Of a DNA stretch of 64,000 nt, positions 17,477 through 25,792 are shown one piece after another. The notes below the pieces were generated by a model, which ran no database searches, was not told the origin of the DNA, and worked only from the letters and a program-made list of their open reading frames with translations. Made by a program: the position numbers and the translations under genes. Source of the stretch: Flavobacterium sp. HTF (GTDB lineage Bacteria; Bacteroidota; Bacteroidia; Flavobacteriales; Flavobacteriaceae); the NCBI RefSeq assembly GCF_003105115.1, contig NZ_QETH01000013.1, positions 1-64,000 on the forward strand, in the 5' to 3' direction. Within the stretch, counting starts at the first letter, position 1. Every line of letters begins with the position of its first letter.

Positions 17477-17498
17477 ATCATTTTCCAGTTATGTCATT

Positions 17499-17566
17499 TC
17501 GAAGGAGAAATCTCCGTTTGCTGAGCAGGTTTGCCTGGTTTCTTCTGAAGATTTCTCCTTGTTCGA
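17499..17566. repeat. Palindromic repeat after siderophore operon
   Basis: Arms TCGAAGGAGAAATCT and AGATTTCTCCTTGTTCGA (2-3 base insertion in the right arm) around ~35 bases. It resembles the dispersed TTTCGAAGGAGAAATC-type palindromes I associate with Flavobacterium intergenic regions. It may act as a terminator. Confidence 0.6.
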
Positions 17567-17600
17567 AGTGGCAATTTTGTTCAGATAAGATGTTGAAATA

Positions 17601-17846
17601 TTACGAATTAGCGTCAATAATATTTTTTACAATAACTATAAAAGTCTCTGTATTTTTAATTTCCTGTTTCATGGATAATAAAACATGATCGGCCAGTTTA
17701 AACTGTTCCATCATATCTTTCTTCAAATATTTTATCATGGACTCCAGGCTTCGGGTGTCGTTTTCTTTTTGATTTTTTAATTCACGTTGTTTGCTTTCCA
17801 AATATTCTAACGTCCTTTTTAACCTCTGAATGTTTAATTTTTCCAA
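17601..17846 (-). CDS. Small coiled-coil hypothetical protein
   Basis: Protein of 81 residues, almost entirely helical with heptad-like spacing (IQRLKRTLEYLESKQREL), no signal peptide or membrane segment. It stands alone between the siderophore operon (opposite strand) and the hybrid sensor kinase gene. I do not recognise a family; coiled-coil composition can arise by chance in AT-rich DNA, but the frame is clean with an ATG start. Confidence 0.45.
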   Translation of the reverse strand: MEKLNIQRLKRTLEYLESKQRELKNQKENDTRSLESMIKYLKKDMMEQFKLADHVLLSMKQEIKNTETFIVIVKNIIDANS

Positions 17847-18090
17847 CCTGTTTCTACTTTAAAATTAAGAAAAAACGATAATCAAGAGTGTGATAAATCC
17901 AATATGCTCCAAAAAACTATTACCATTTGAATTTACCCTGATCAAGAGTACCGTTTCCTCCATTTACGTACAAACAGATGATTTGGATTGAGAAAGTTTA
18001 AAAAAAATTGAAAAGAAAATTGAAAAGAAAAATTATCTTTTGTAACTTATTGAAATTCAGGTTTTATTAAAAAATAATAGCAGAAAAAAA

Positions 18091-21000
18091 TTATTTCAAA
18101 TTGCGTAAATATTCAGAAGGGGAGATTCCGAATTCATTTTTAAAGTTTACGGTAAATCTTTTGGGTGAATTAAAACCAACCGCATAAGCAATCTCGGCAA
18201 TCTGAAGCTGACTTTTTTCCAACAGCTGTCGGGCTCTTTTTAATCTTACGGTTCTAATGAATTCCGCAGGGCCTTTTCCGGTGATGTGCATTAGTTTTTT
18301 GTACAAATGCGTCCTGCTCAGACCAACGATGGCACTTAGTTCTTCTACTGTAAAGTCGGGATTGCTAATGTTTTCCTCAACCGTTTTAATCGCTTTTTCG
18401 ATTAATTGTTCATCAAGGGAAGTAATCGTGATTTCGCTTGGCGCAACATCAATTTTCTGGCTGAAAGCCTGATGTGATTTTTTTGTCCAGTCCAGAAATT
18501 TGTCAACACGAAGTTTGAGCAGATTAAAATTAAAAGGTTTCGTCAGATAATCATCCGCACCCAGCATAAGTCCTTCAATTTTATATTCTTCTGCCGTTCT
18601 TGCAGTCAGTAAAATAACCGGAATATGTGACCATTCGATCGTGGTTTTAATCTGGGCGCACAATTCTGTTCCGCTCATTTTAGGCATCATCACATCGCTT
18701 ACCACAATATTGACGTTGTTTTCCTGAAGTTTTTCTACAGCTTCCAATCCGTTATAGGCTATTAAAACCGTGTAAAATTCAGAAAGACTTTCGGACATGA
18801 AATCGCAGAAATCCTTATTATCATCTACAAAAAGCAAGATTGGCTTTTCGTCTGTTTTCTTTTCAGGAATGATTTCCAATGCTTGTATCTGCTCCTGGTT
18901 TTTGACTTTTTGTACCGGAAGGCAAAAGGTAAAAACGCTGCCTTTCGGCGAATTGTCTTTAACCGAAATACTTCCTCCATGCATGTTTATGTATTCGCGT
19001 ACAATATGAAGCCCGATTCCGCTTCCGGTATTTTCCTCGCTTTGTTCTGCCTGATAAAAACGTTCAAAAATATTTTTCTTTTCATGATCGGGAATCCCAT
19101 GTCCTGTATCTGAAATGGTCACGCATATGTTTTTATTTTCCTTATAAATATGCAGGTTAATACTTCCGCCATCGGGTGTGTATTTAAAAGCATTCGATAA
19201 AAGGTTAAAAAGAATCTTCTGCACTTTTACACTGTCAAATTCCATCAGAAACGTTTCCATTTCACTTGTATAAGAGAATTTTATGTTGCGGTCTGTGGCA
19301 TACGACTGAAAAAGCGTGCATCTTTCTTCGATATAATAAACAAAATCGCCGGCTTTTAAGTTCAGCTGTTCGGTACCCACGTCAAGTTTTCTAAAATCGA
19401 GTAATGAGTTGATGAGCGTCATTAACTGCTCTACATTTTTATACACGATGTTCAGTTTTGCTTTAAGACCTTCTTCCAGATCTTTATTCAAAATAGTCTG
19501 TAACGGAATGGTAATCAGTGTAAGCGGTGTTCTTAAATCGTGACTGATGTTGGTGAAAAAGCGCAGTTTCATTTCATTTAGATTTATCTGCTGCAGATGT
19601 TCTAAGTTAATTCGTTGTTGTTCAAGTTCTTTTTGATGTTTTTTCTTTGTCTGTCTGATAAAGTAAATCGTAATTCCGGCAATTGCCAGCATATAAAACA
19701 ATATTGCCCAGCCGGATAAATAGAAGGGAGGCATTACTGTAATATCTAATACGGTCGCTTTTTCGTTCCAGATTCCGTCGCTGTTTGAAGCTTTTATTAA
19801 AAGCTTGTAGGAGCCCGGAGCCAGTGATGAAAATTCAATTTTGTTATTTTCTGTCGGAAGCCATTGATTATTAAAACCTTCGAGTTTATATAAATAGCGG
19901 ACTTTATCAGCATTGATTAAATCTGCGGTGGTAAACTGAATGGCAATTAATTTATCATCATGACTGAATTTTATTTCAGACGTTTGTTCCATAGAACGTA
20001 TCAGCAATCGTCTCCCGTTGTAGAGCGAATCTACCTGAACCGGAGTATTGCCAAGGGTCAACCCTGTAAAAATAACTTTGGCAAGAGGTTTGCTTTTCTC
20101 TGCCATTTTATTCGGATTTACAGTAGTATATCCTTCCGTGCCTCCTAAAAGAATATCTCCGTTCTCCCGTTTGTAAATCCCGTGTGTATTAAAGTAATTA
20201 TCACGTAGTCCGTCTTTTGCAGAGAAATTTCTGCTGCTTATTTTCAGTATCCCTTTTGCATTGGGTTCAACACTCAAAACCGATAAGCCATTGCTTGTCG
20301 TTACCCAGATATGCTGGTGATTGTCTTCGATAATTCCTTTGATGATATTATCGCATAAGCCATTCGTTTTGTCAAAATAATAAACGGTGTCCTTTTTAGT
20401 GTCCCAAACAGATAAGCCTTTTGAGTGCCCAAGCCATACATTTTGCCTGGAATCCCGAAAAATACTGGAAGTAAACTGCTGTCTGAATTTTTGGGTTTTG
20501 CTTTTGTTTCCGGAGAGTTTTTCCTGCTTTCCTGTAACGATATCAATAGTAAAAAGTCCGCTGTCTGTGCCAACATATAAGGCATCACCATTGTCGTAAA
20601 ACATATCGAGGGTAAATTCTAAACCTTTGATTGTTTTGGTTATTGTTTCAAAACGGGCTACATCATTTCGAAGGCACTGAATTCCACGCCCCAGCGTACC
20701 GATCCATAAGTTGCCATAACGGTCTTCTTTGAGGCTCCAGATGTCATTTGAATTTAAAGTACTATTCTCTGTGGTATAATGCCTGAAACTTCCGTTTTCA
20801 TAACAAAATAATCCATTTAAATAAGTTCCAACCCAGATTCTGCCTTTTTTATCTTCGAGTAAAGTTACTATCACATTGCTCGCAATAGGCATTTTTCTGA
20901 TACTGTTTCCGGTGGATTTTTCTTTGAGATACAAACCGTTTCCGTCGGTTCCGAGCCAGAGATTTCCGTTTTTGTCTTCCAGAAAATTACTTACGTCTTT

Positions 21001-22065
21001 GCAATCCTGCAGTTCTGTATTAACGAGATTTCCGAAACTGCTGTTATAATACGAAATGCCTTTTTTGTTATGGCCTGCCCACATTGTTCCGGTATCGTCT
21101 TTATACAAACATCCGATATTATTTGAAGCAATGGAAGAATTTGAATTTGGGTTATAAATAATGTTGGTAACTTCAGTAGTAACGGTATTATAAACAAAAA
21201 TGCCCTGATGATCTGTTCCGATCCAGACTTTACCGTTTTCGCCGTCTTTTATGTCAAATATTACATCGTTTTGCGAGTTAACAGACGAGTTGAGTGTGAT
21301 TTTTTTCCACTCTGTCTGACTGTTTTTCTGATAAAAGACCGAAGCCGTTTTAGAATAAATCCATAAGCCGTTTTGGGCATCGGTATAGATTTTATTTTTT
21401 TGATTTCGAATGTTTTGTGTGACGAAACCGGGAAGTTTTAGAATAGATTCCTTACCGTCTTTTTTGGTTGTTTTTAAAATATTCCCTGATTTCAGGATTC
21501 GGAAAAGAGTATTTCCGTTATCGCCTAAAAAAATATCCGAAGCTTCCGTTATTTTTTCTTTGGTCAGGAAGGTTTTTAAAGCTTTTTTATGCGTGTCATA
21601 AACAAAAACTTTATTGCCGTACAAGACCCATAAATCCTTGTTTTTATCTACATAAATTTTGTAATTCTGATCTGCTTTTATTCCAAATTCCTTTAGTAAA
21701 TTCGGAATATCACTTCTAAAATTATCCTTATTTCGCTGATAGACAATATAACTGAATTCGGTACTGATCCAGATATTGCCCAAACCGTCTTCCTGTAGTC
21801 CGCGGATATCGTCATTTATTATCGAGGAAGGTTTATCTGATTTTGTTGCATATACCTTAAATCCGTAGCCATCATAACGATTTAGTCCGGATTCTGTACC
21901 AATCCACAAGAAACCATAACTGTCTTTGAGAATGCTTTTTATGGTGCTGTTAGAAAGTCCGTCGCTGGTTCTTAAATGATGAAATGTATACGATTGTCCC
22001 GCAGCTTCAAAGCAAGCGAGAAGCGAGAAAAAAAGGAGGTATACAATTCGGTTAAAAGGGTTCAT
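18091..22065 (-). CDS. Hybrid two-component system sensor-regulator (HTCS)
   Basis: Protein of 1324 residues combining a whole signalling pathway. Order: signal peptide (1-23); periplasmic two-component-regulator propeller repeats (~25-650, with recurring IWIGT-type strands); a Y_Y_Y domain (~690-760); a membrane helix (~765-790); histidine kinase with NISHDLRTPL (phospho-His H842) and ATPase domain; receiver with VSDVMMPKMSG (D1124); and an AraC-type DNA-binding domain to the end. In Bacteroidetes, HTCS proteins sense oligosaccharides and switch on glycan-utilisation genes. The adjacent upstream gene in the same direction is a GH31 glycosidase, a likely target. No SusC/SusD pair is in the window. 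Confidence 0.95.
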   Translation of the reverse strand: MNPFNRIVYLLFFSLLACFEAAGQSYTFHHLRTSDGLSNSTIKSILKDSYGFLWIGTESGLNRYDGYGFKVYATKSDKPSSIINDDIRGLQEDGLGNIWISTEFSYIVYQRNKDNFRSDIPNLLKEFGIKADQNYKIYVDKNKDLWVLYGNKVFVYDTHKKALKTFLTKEKITEASDIFLGDNGNTLFRILKSGNILKTTKKDGKESILKLPGFVTQNIRNQKNKIYTDAQNGLWIYSKTASVFYQKNSQTEWKKITLNSSVNSQNDVIFDIKDGENGKVWIGTDHQGIFVYNTVTTEVTNIIYNPNSNSSIASNNIGCLYKDDTGTMWAGHNKKGISYYNSSFGNLVNTELQDCKDVSNFLEDKNGNLWLGTDGNGLYLKEKSTGNSIRKMPIASNVIVTLLEDKKGRIWVGTYLNGLFCYENGSFRHYTTENSTLNSNDIWSLKEDRYGNLWIGTLGRGIQCLRNDVARFETITKTIKGLEFTLDMFYDNGDALYVGTDSGLFTIDIVTGKQEKLSGNKSKTQKFRQQFTSSIFRDSRQNVWLGHSKGLSVWDTKKDTVYYFDKTNGLCDNIIKGIIEDNHQHIWVTTSNGLSVLSVEPNAKGILKISSRNFSAKDGLRDNYFNTHGIYKRENGDILLGGTEGYTTVNPNKMAEKSKPLAKVIFTGLTLGNTPVQVDSLYNGRRLLIRSMEQTSEIKFSHDDKLIAIQFTTADLINADKVRYLYKLEGFNNQWLPTENNKIEFSSLAPGSYKLLIKASNSDGIWNEKATVLDITVMPPFYLSGWAILFYMLAIAGITIYFIRQTKKKHQKELEQQRINLEHLQQINLNEMKLRFFTNISHDLRTPLTLITIPLQTILNKDLEEGLKAKLNIVYKNVEQLMTLINSLLDFRKLDVGTEQLNLKAGDFVYYIEERCTLFQSYATDRNIKFSYTSEMETFLMEFDSVKVQKILFNLLSNAFKYTPDGGSINLHIYKENKNICVTISDTGHGIPDHEKKNIFERFYQAEQSEENTGSGIGLHIVREYINMHGGSISVKDNSPKGSVFTFCLPVQKVKNQEQIQALEIIPEKKTDEKPILLFVDDNKDFCDFMSESLSEFYTVLIAYNGLEAVEKLQENNVNIVVSDVMMPKMSGTELCAQIKTTIEWSHIPVILLTARTAEEYKIEGLMLGADDYLTKPFNFNLLKLRVDKFLDWTKKSHQAFSQKIDVAPSEITITSLDEQLIEKAIKTVEENISNPDFTVEELSAIVGLSRTHLYKKLMHITGKGPAEFIRTVRLKRARQLLEKSQLQIAEIAYAVGFNSPKRFTVNFKNEFGISPSEYLRNLK

Positions 22066-22130
22066 TTAAGGTCACAGCTTTTGAAAGCACAAGATAGTAT
22101 ATTTTGAGAAGGTATAGAAAAAATGTATTG

Positions 22131-22207
22131 CCACGAATTACACGAATTCCACGAATTTATTAAATATTGATGAAAGAATAATTCGTGAAATTTGTGTAAT
22201 TCGTGGT
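22131..22207. repeat. Inverted repeat of CACGAATT type
   Basis: Left arm CCACGAATTACACGAATT... and right arm ...AATTTGTGTAATTCGTGG form a long imperfect stem. Only the right arm is repeated in the second duplicate (22474-22500). Confidence 0.65.
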
Positions 22208-22247
22208 AACAAAATCTTAAAATTCCATCATAAGACGTCTTAATTAT

Positions 22248-22346
22248 ACCTACAAGGTTTTTAAAACCTTGCAGGAGTTGTTATATGAAATTTGCAGAAT
22301 ATTTTGAAATTAACGTTCCTGCAAGGTTTCCAAAAACCTTGTAGGT
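22248..22346. repeat. Palindromic element (ACCTACAAGG type), copy A
   Basis: Arms at 22248-22275 and 22318-22346 are reverse complements apart from a few bases, around a 42-base centre. Each arm itself contains an ACCTACAAGG/CCTTGCAGG inner palindrome. REP- or MITE-like; no transposase. Confidence 0.75.
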
Positions 22347-22401
22347 ATGCTTACAAAATAAAAAGAGGTTTTATGCTAATAAACCTCTTTTTTGTTTTAT
22401 T

Positions 22402-22458
22402 TCAGCTTAATAGTCTGCTGCTGTCCGTCATATGTAATTTCTTTTCCTTTCGCCTCAT
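22402..22458 (-). pseudogene. Detached 3' fragment of GH31 gene
   Basis: Minus-strand reading of the last ~17 codons of the neighbouring GH31 gene, with one clear difference (Thr for Ile before IKLK), including the TAA stop. There is no start codon and no upstream coding sequence. It is a by-product of the tandem duplication. Confidence 0.8.
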
Positions 22459-22540
22459 ATCAATATTTAATGAATTCGTGAAATTTGTGTAATTCGTGGC
22501 AACAAAATCTTAAAATTCCATCATAAGACGTCTTAATTAT

Positions 22541-22639
22541 ACCTACAAGGTTTTTAAAACCTTGCAGGAGTTGTTATGTGAAATTTTCAGAATATTTTGA
22601 AATTAACGTTCCTGCAAGGTTTCCAAAAACCTTGTAGGT
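22541..22639. repeat. Palindromic element (ACCTACAAGG type), copy B
   Basis: Arms at 22541-22568 and 22611-22639, essentially the same sequence as 22248-22346. Confidence 0.75.
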
Positions 22640-22650
22640 ATGCTTACAAA

Positions 22651-22690
22651 ATAAAAAAGAGGTTTATACAATTAGCATAAACCTCTTTTC
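22651..22690 (-). terminator. Terminator of the GH31 gene
   Basis: AAAAAGAGGTTTAT, an AT-rich loop, ATAAACCTCTTTT just past the GH31 stop. A shorter version lies in copy A at about 22362-22393. Confidence 0.75.
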
Positions 22691-22694
22691 TGTT

Positions 22695-25556
22695 TTATTT
22701 CAGCTTAATAATCTGCTGCTGTCCGTCATAAGTAATTTCTTTTCCTTTGGCCTCATAATCAAAAGCCTGTGGTTTGTTTTTGCTTACGGCTACAATTACA
22801 AATTTTCGGTTTTTGATCATTCCGTCAAATTTGCCTTTTTGGTCACCAATGGTCAGTGTTCCCGAAGCTTCGTTATAACTGAAAGCGATGTTAGAGAAAC
22901 TTCCTTTTTCGTAGTTATAATTTTCATTTTCATCTTCATATAAAGTAAACTTACCATCTTGTCCCATATAGACATACAGTACAATTTTGTCAGCCGGTTT
23001 CTCTGTAGTGTATTGTATTTCAGGTCCAACCGGAATAATGGCGCCTTCGCGAATGAATAGCGGAATCTGCTCATAAGGAGCGTCAACATTTACCTGCTGA
23101 CCGCCCGTGATGTAACGGCCTGTATAGAAATCAAACCAGTTTGTTCCTTCAGGGAAATACACATTTCGGTTACGGGCTTCGTATTTATAAACCGGACAAA
23201 CCATAAATGAAGGTCCGAACATAAACTGATCGCTTACATTTTGCACTTTTTTGTCAGCAGCAAAATCCATAAACAAAGGTCTCATGATGGTATAATCATC
23301 AAAATACGTCATTCCGGCCATGGTGTAGATATACGGCATCAATCGGTAACGAAGTTTCGTGTAGTACAAAATGGACTGGTAAGCAGGGTGTGTGTCCGGT
23401 GCTATATTCCACGGCTCACGGAACGGAAACTGTCCGTGTGCTCTGTACAAAGGAGCAAAAGCACCAAACTGAAACCAGCGTGTGTTTAATTCTCTCCATT
23501 CTTTGTAATCAGCATTTTCCTGTCCGTTTTTGTCGTATTGCTGTTGTCCGCCAACATATCTGTCTTCTACACAAAAACCACCAATATCCATTGTCCAGTA
23601 CGGAATACCGCTTACCGCAAAGTTCAGTCCGGCAGAAATTTGTGCTTTCATATCTTCCCAGCGCGTGGCAATATCACCACTCCAGGTTGCTGTAGAGTAA
23701 CGCTGTAAACCTGCAAATCCCGAACGGGTTAACAAAAACACTCTTTTATTTGGCTCAACGCTGCGTTGTCCGTCATAAATAGCCTCTGCATTCATTAAGG
23801 CATAAGTATTGAAAAACTCGGTAGATGAACCCAAAGCCGTTGGTCCGCACAATGCTTTGCGATAATCCATATCAGTACAATCCAGTACGTTTGGTTCGCT
23901 GGCATCCATCCACCAGGCATCAATTTTTAGCGGGTATAAATTATCATAAATCTGTTTCCAGAATAATTTTCTTGCTCCGCCGGAATACGCATCATAAAAA
24001 GAACCTACATAACCGGGACCAACCCAGTCACGAACATTGTCTTTTATGGCTTGTTGGTACATCCAGCCTTTTTGGTCAAATTCTTTGAAATGTTCGGTCG
24101 TTTTATAAAACTTCGGCCAGACCGAAATCATCATCTTTCCATTCAAAGCATGAATATCATCTACCATTTTCTGTGGGTCCGGGAAACGTTTTTTGTCAAA
24201 TTCATGGCTTCCCCAGGCATCTTCTTCCCAGTAATTCCAGTCCAGAACGATGTTGTCAATCGGGAATTTGCGTTTTCTGAATTCTTTTAGATTCCCCACA
24301 ATTTCATCCTGTGTTTTATATCTTTCACGGCTTTGCCAGTATCCCATTGCCCATTTTGGCATAATCTGAGATTTTCCCGTAAGGGTACGGTAGCCTTTAA
24401 TTACTTCATCTGCAGAATTTCCGTGAACGAAATAATAATCGATTTTCTGCGTCATTTCGCTCCACCAAACCTGATTGTTTACTTCTTCTGCCGGTTGTGG
24501 CGTCAGTACACGTAAACCGCAATACGAAGTTCCGCCGTCAGGTTTCCATTCAATTCTTAGGGGTACACGTTTTCCGGCTTGTAGCGGAAGTGCGAATTTA
24601 AAACTATTAGGATTCCATGCTGTTCTCCAGCGTTCCGGAACTACTAATTCGTTGTTTAAATACACTTTTACGTAACCGGCATAGTATAAAGTAAATTTAT
24701 AAGTTCCGTTTTCCGGTGCTTCAATTTCTCCTTCATATGTTACGTTGGCATTTTTTAAAGGGAAATTTTGTGGCAGTTTTTTAATGCTTTTGATGTCTTC
24801 AAAGAAAATTGATTCTTCTTTGCGTTCGATGTTTTGTACGTCTTTAACATTCGAAATATAAGTCCCGGTAAGAGCTCCCGGATTTCCTTTTTTATCATAT
24901 AATTTAAAAACCGTATTCAATTGCGCATACGGACGGCTTTCGCCAAAACGGCTCAGGGAATAACTGTCCCACAAAACCCCGTAGTTTTTGTTTGAAACGA
25001 TAAAAGGCACGGAAACTTTGGTATTGTACTGAAACAATTCTTCGTTTTTACCTTTATAATTAAACTCATCTGCCTGATGTTGACCCAATCCGTGAAAAGC
25101 TTCATCGGCAGGAGAATCAAAAATCTGACGAACGGTATATCCTTTTGTGCCTTCTACTTCAATTGGAGTAAAATTTCTTGTTTTTTCAGCCAGAATCGTT
25201 TTACCGTCTTTGTCCTTAAAGTTGATTCCGCCGTTTACTTTAGAAACCATCACTTTTAATTTTGATGTTATTACCGCTATGGAATCGGCAACATTGGTTT
25301 CTACTTTATACGGAACTTTTGATTTTCCGGCAACGATAATCAGCGAAGAATCTTTTTTGAATTCTGCATCGGGTGTTGCAGAAACATGAATCAGTTCATC
25401 CTGTAAAACCTGAATTCGTACTTTCTGGACATCAGTTGTACTGTTTTGCTTTACGCTTACAATAATGCCGTCATCTATGGTCTGGTATTGTTTTACAGAA
25501 CACGATGCCAGGAGGGTTGCAGCAAATAAGTAATGTATTTTTTTGTGCATGGTCAA
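22695..25556 (-). CDS. GH31 glycosidase lipoprotein with PA14 insert, alpha-xylosidase-like
   Basis: Protein of 953 residues (start at M1 or M3). A lipobox LLASC places the lipidated cysteine at C19. An N-terminal GH31 beta-sandwich is interrupted by a PA14 domain (~225-352). The catalytic barrel carries WWMDASEPN with nucleophile D551 and YSTATWSGD with acid/base D628. GH31 enzymes with a PA14 insert include xyloglucan-active alpha-xylosidases, so removal of alpha-xylosyl (or alpha-glucosyl) units from oligosaccharides is likely, in the periplasm or at the outer membrane. It is upstream of the HTCS gene. Its last ~20 codons are duplicated downstream (22402-22458). Confidence 0.92.
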   Translation of the reverse strand: MTMHKKIHYLFAATLLASCSVKQYQTIDDGIIVSVKQNSTTDVQKVRIQVLQDELIHVSATPDAEFKKDSSLIIVAGKSKVPYKVETNVADSIAVITSKLKVMVSKVNGGINFKDKDGKTILAEKTRNFTPIEVEGTKGYTVRQIFDSPADEAFHGLGQHQADEFNYKGKNEELFQYNTKVSVPFIVSNKNYGVLWDSYSLSRFGESRPYAQLNTVFKLYDKKGNPGALTGTYISNVKDVQNIERKEESIFFEDIKSIKKLPQNFPLKNANVTYEGEIEAPENGTYKFTLYYAGYVKVYLNNELVVPERWRTAWNPNSFKFALPLQAGKRVPLRIEWKPDGGTSYCGLRVLTPQPAEEVNNQVWWSEMTQKIDYYFVHGNSADEVIKGYRTLTGKSQIMPKWAMGYWQSRERYKTQDEIVGNLKEFRKRKFPIDNIVLDWNYWEEDAWGSHEFDKKRFPDPQKMVDDIHALNGKMMISVWPKFYKTTEHFKEFDQKGWMYQQAIKDNVRDWVGPGYVGSFYDAYSGGARKLFWKQIYDNLYPLKIDAWWMDASEPNVLDCTDMDYRKALCGPTALGSSTEFFNTYALMNAEAIYDGQRSVEPNKRVFLLTRSGFAGLQRYSTATWSGDIATRWEDMKAQISAGLNFAVSGIPYWTMDIGGFCVEDRYVGGQQQYDKNGQENADYKEWRELNTRWFQFGAFAPLYRAHGQFPFREPWNIAPDTHPAYQSILYYTKLRYRLMPYIYTMAGMTYFDDYTIMRPLFMDFAADKKVQNVSDQFMFGPSFMVCPVYKYEARNRNVYFPEGTNWFDFYTGRYITGGQQVNVDAPYEQIPLFIREGAIIPVGPEIQYTTEKPADKIVLYVYMGQDGKFTLYEDENENYNYEKGSFSNIAFSYNEASGTLTIGDQKGKFDGMIKNRKFVIVAVSKNKPQAFDYEAKGKEITYDGQQQIIKLK

Positions 25557-25707
25557 ATAGTTAGTTTAAGTAAATATTAAGGTAACAAATTTCACCAATA
25601 AAATTGTAATCAGGGTATTTGTATGTTTTGAAGAAGGTATCATGATGAATTATTTTGCAGGTAAAAGCCAATAAACACAGCGATTCTCAGGTTTTGATTC
25701 CAAAATA

Positions 25708-25745
25708 AAAAAGCCTTCTTAAATCGTATGATTCAGAAGGCTTTT
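25708..25745 (-). terminator. Terminator of the leucine-rich T9SS protein gene
   Basis: AAAAGCCTTCT, a 15-base loop, AGAAGGCTTTT, about 50 bp past the minus-strand stop. Confidence 0.75.
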
Positions 25746-25792
25746 GAAAGAGAATAAGTATGTCCTAAATTTATCTCTTAGTATTTTTAGTT

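Larger units (their letters stand above)
22181..22458. repeat. Tandem duplication, copy A (carries a remnant of the GH31 gene end)
   Basis: About 280 bp nearly identical to 22474-22756, offset 293-298 bp. It contains a palindrome pair, a terminator and, on the minus strand near 22402-22458, the last ~17 codons and stop of the GH31 gene (reading AKGKEITYDGQQQTIKLK), detached from any gene. Confidence 0.85.
22474..22756. repeat. Tandem duplication, copy B (contains the true GH31 gene end)
   Basis: Second copy of the ~280-bp unit; its right edge is inside the coding end of the GH31 gene. The two copies are separated by about 15 bp. Confidence 0.85.

Noticed and set aside
22131..22690. CRISPR-like appearance of repeated palindromes
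   Set aside because: There are only two copies of a long unit with no regular spacers and no cas genes; this is a tandem duplication with REP-like palindromes.
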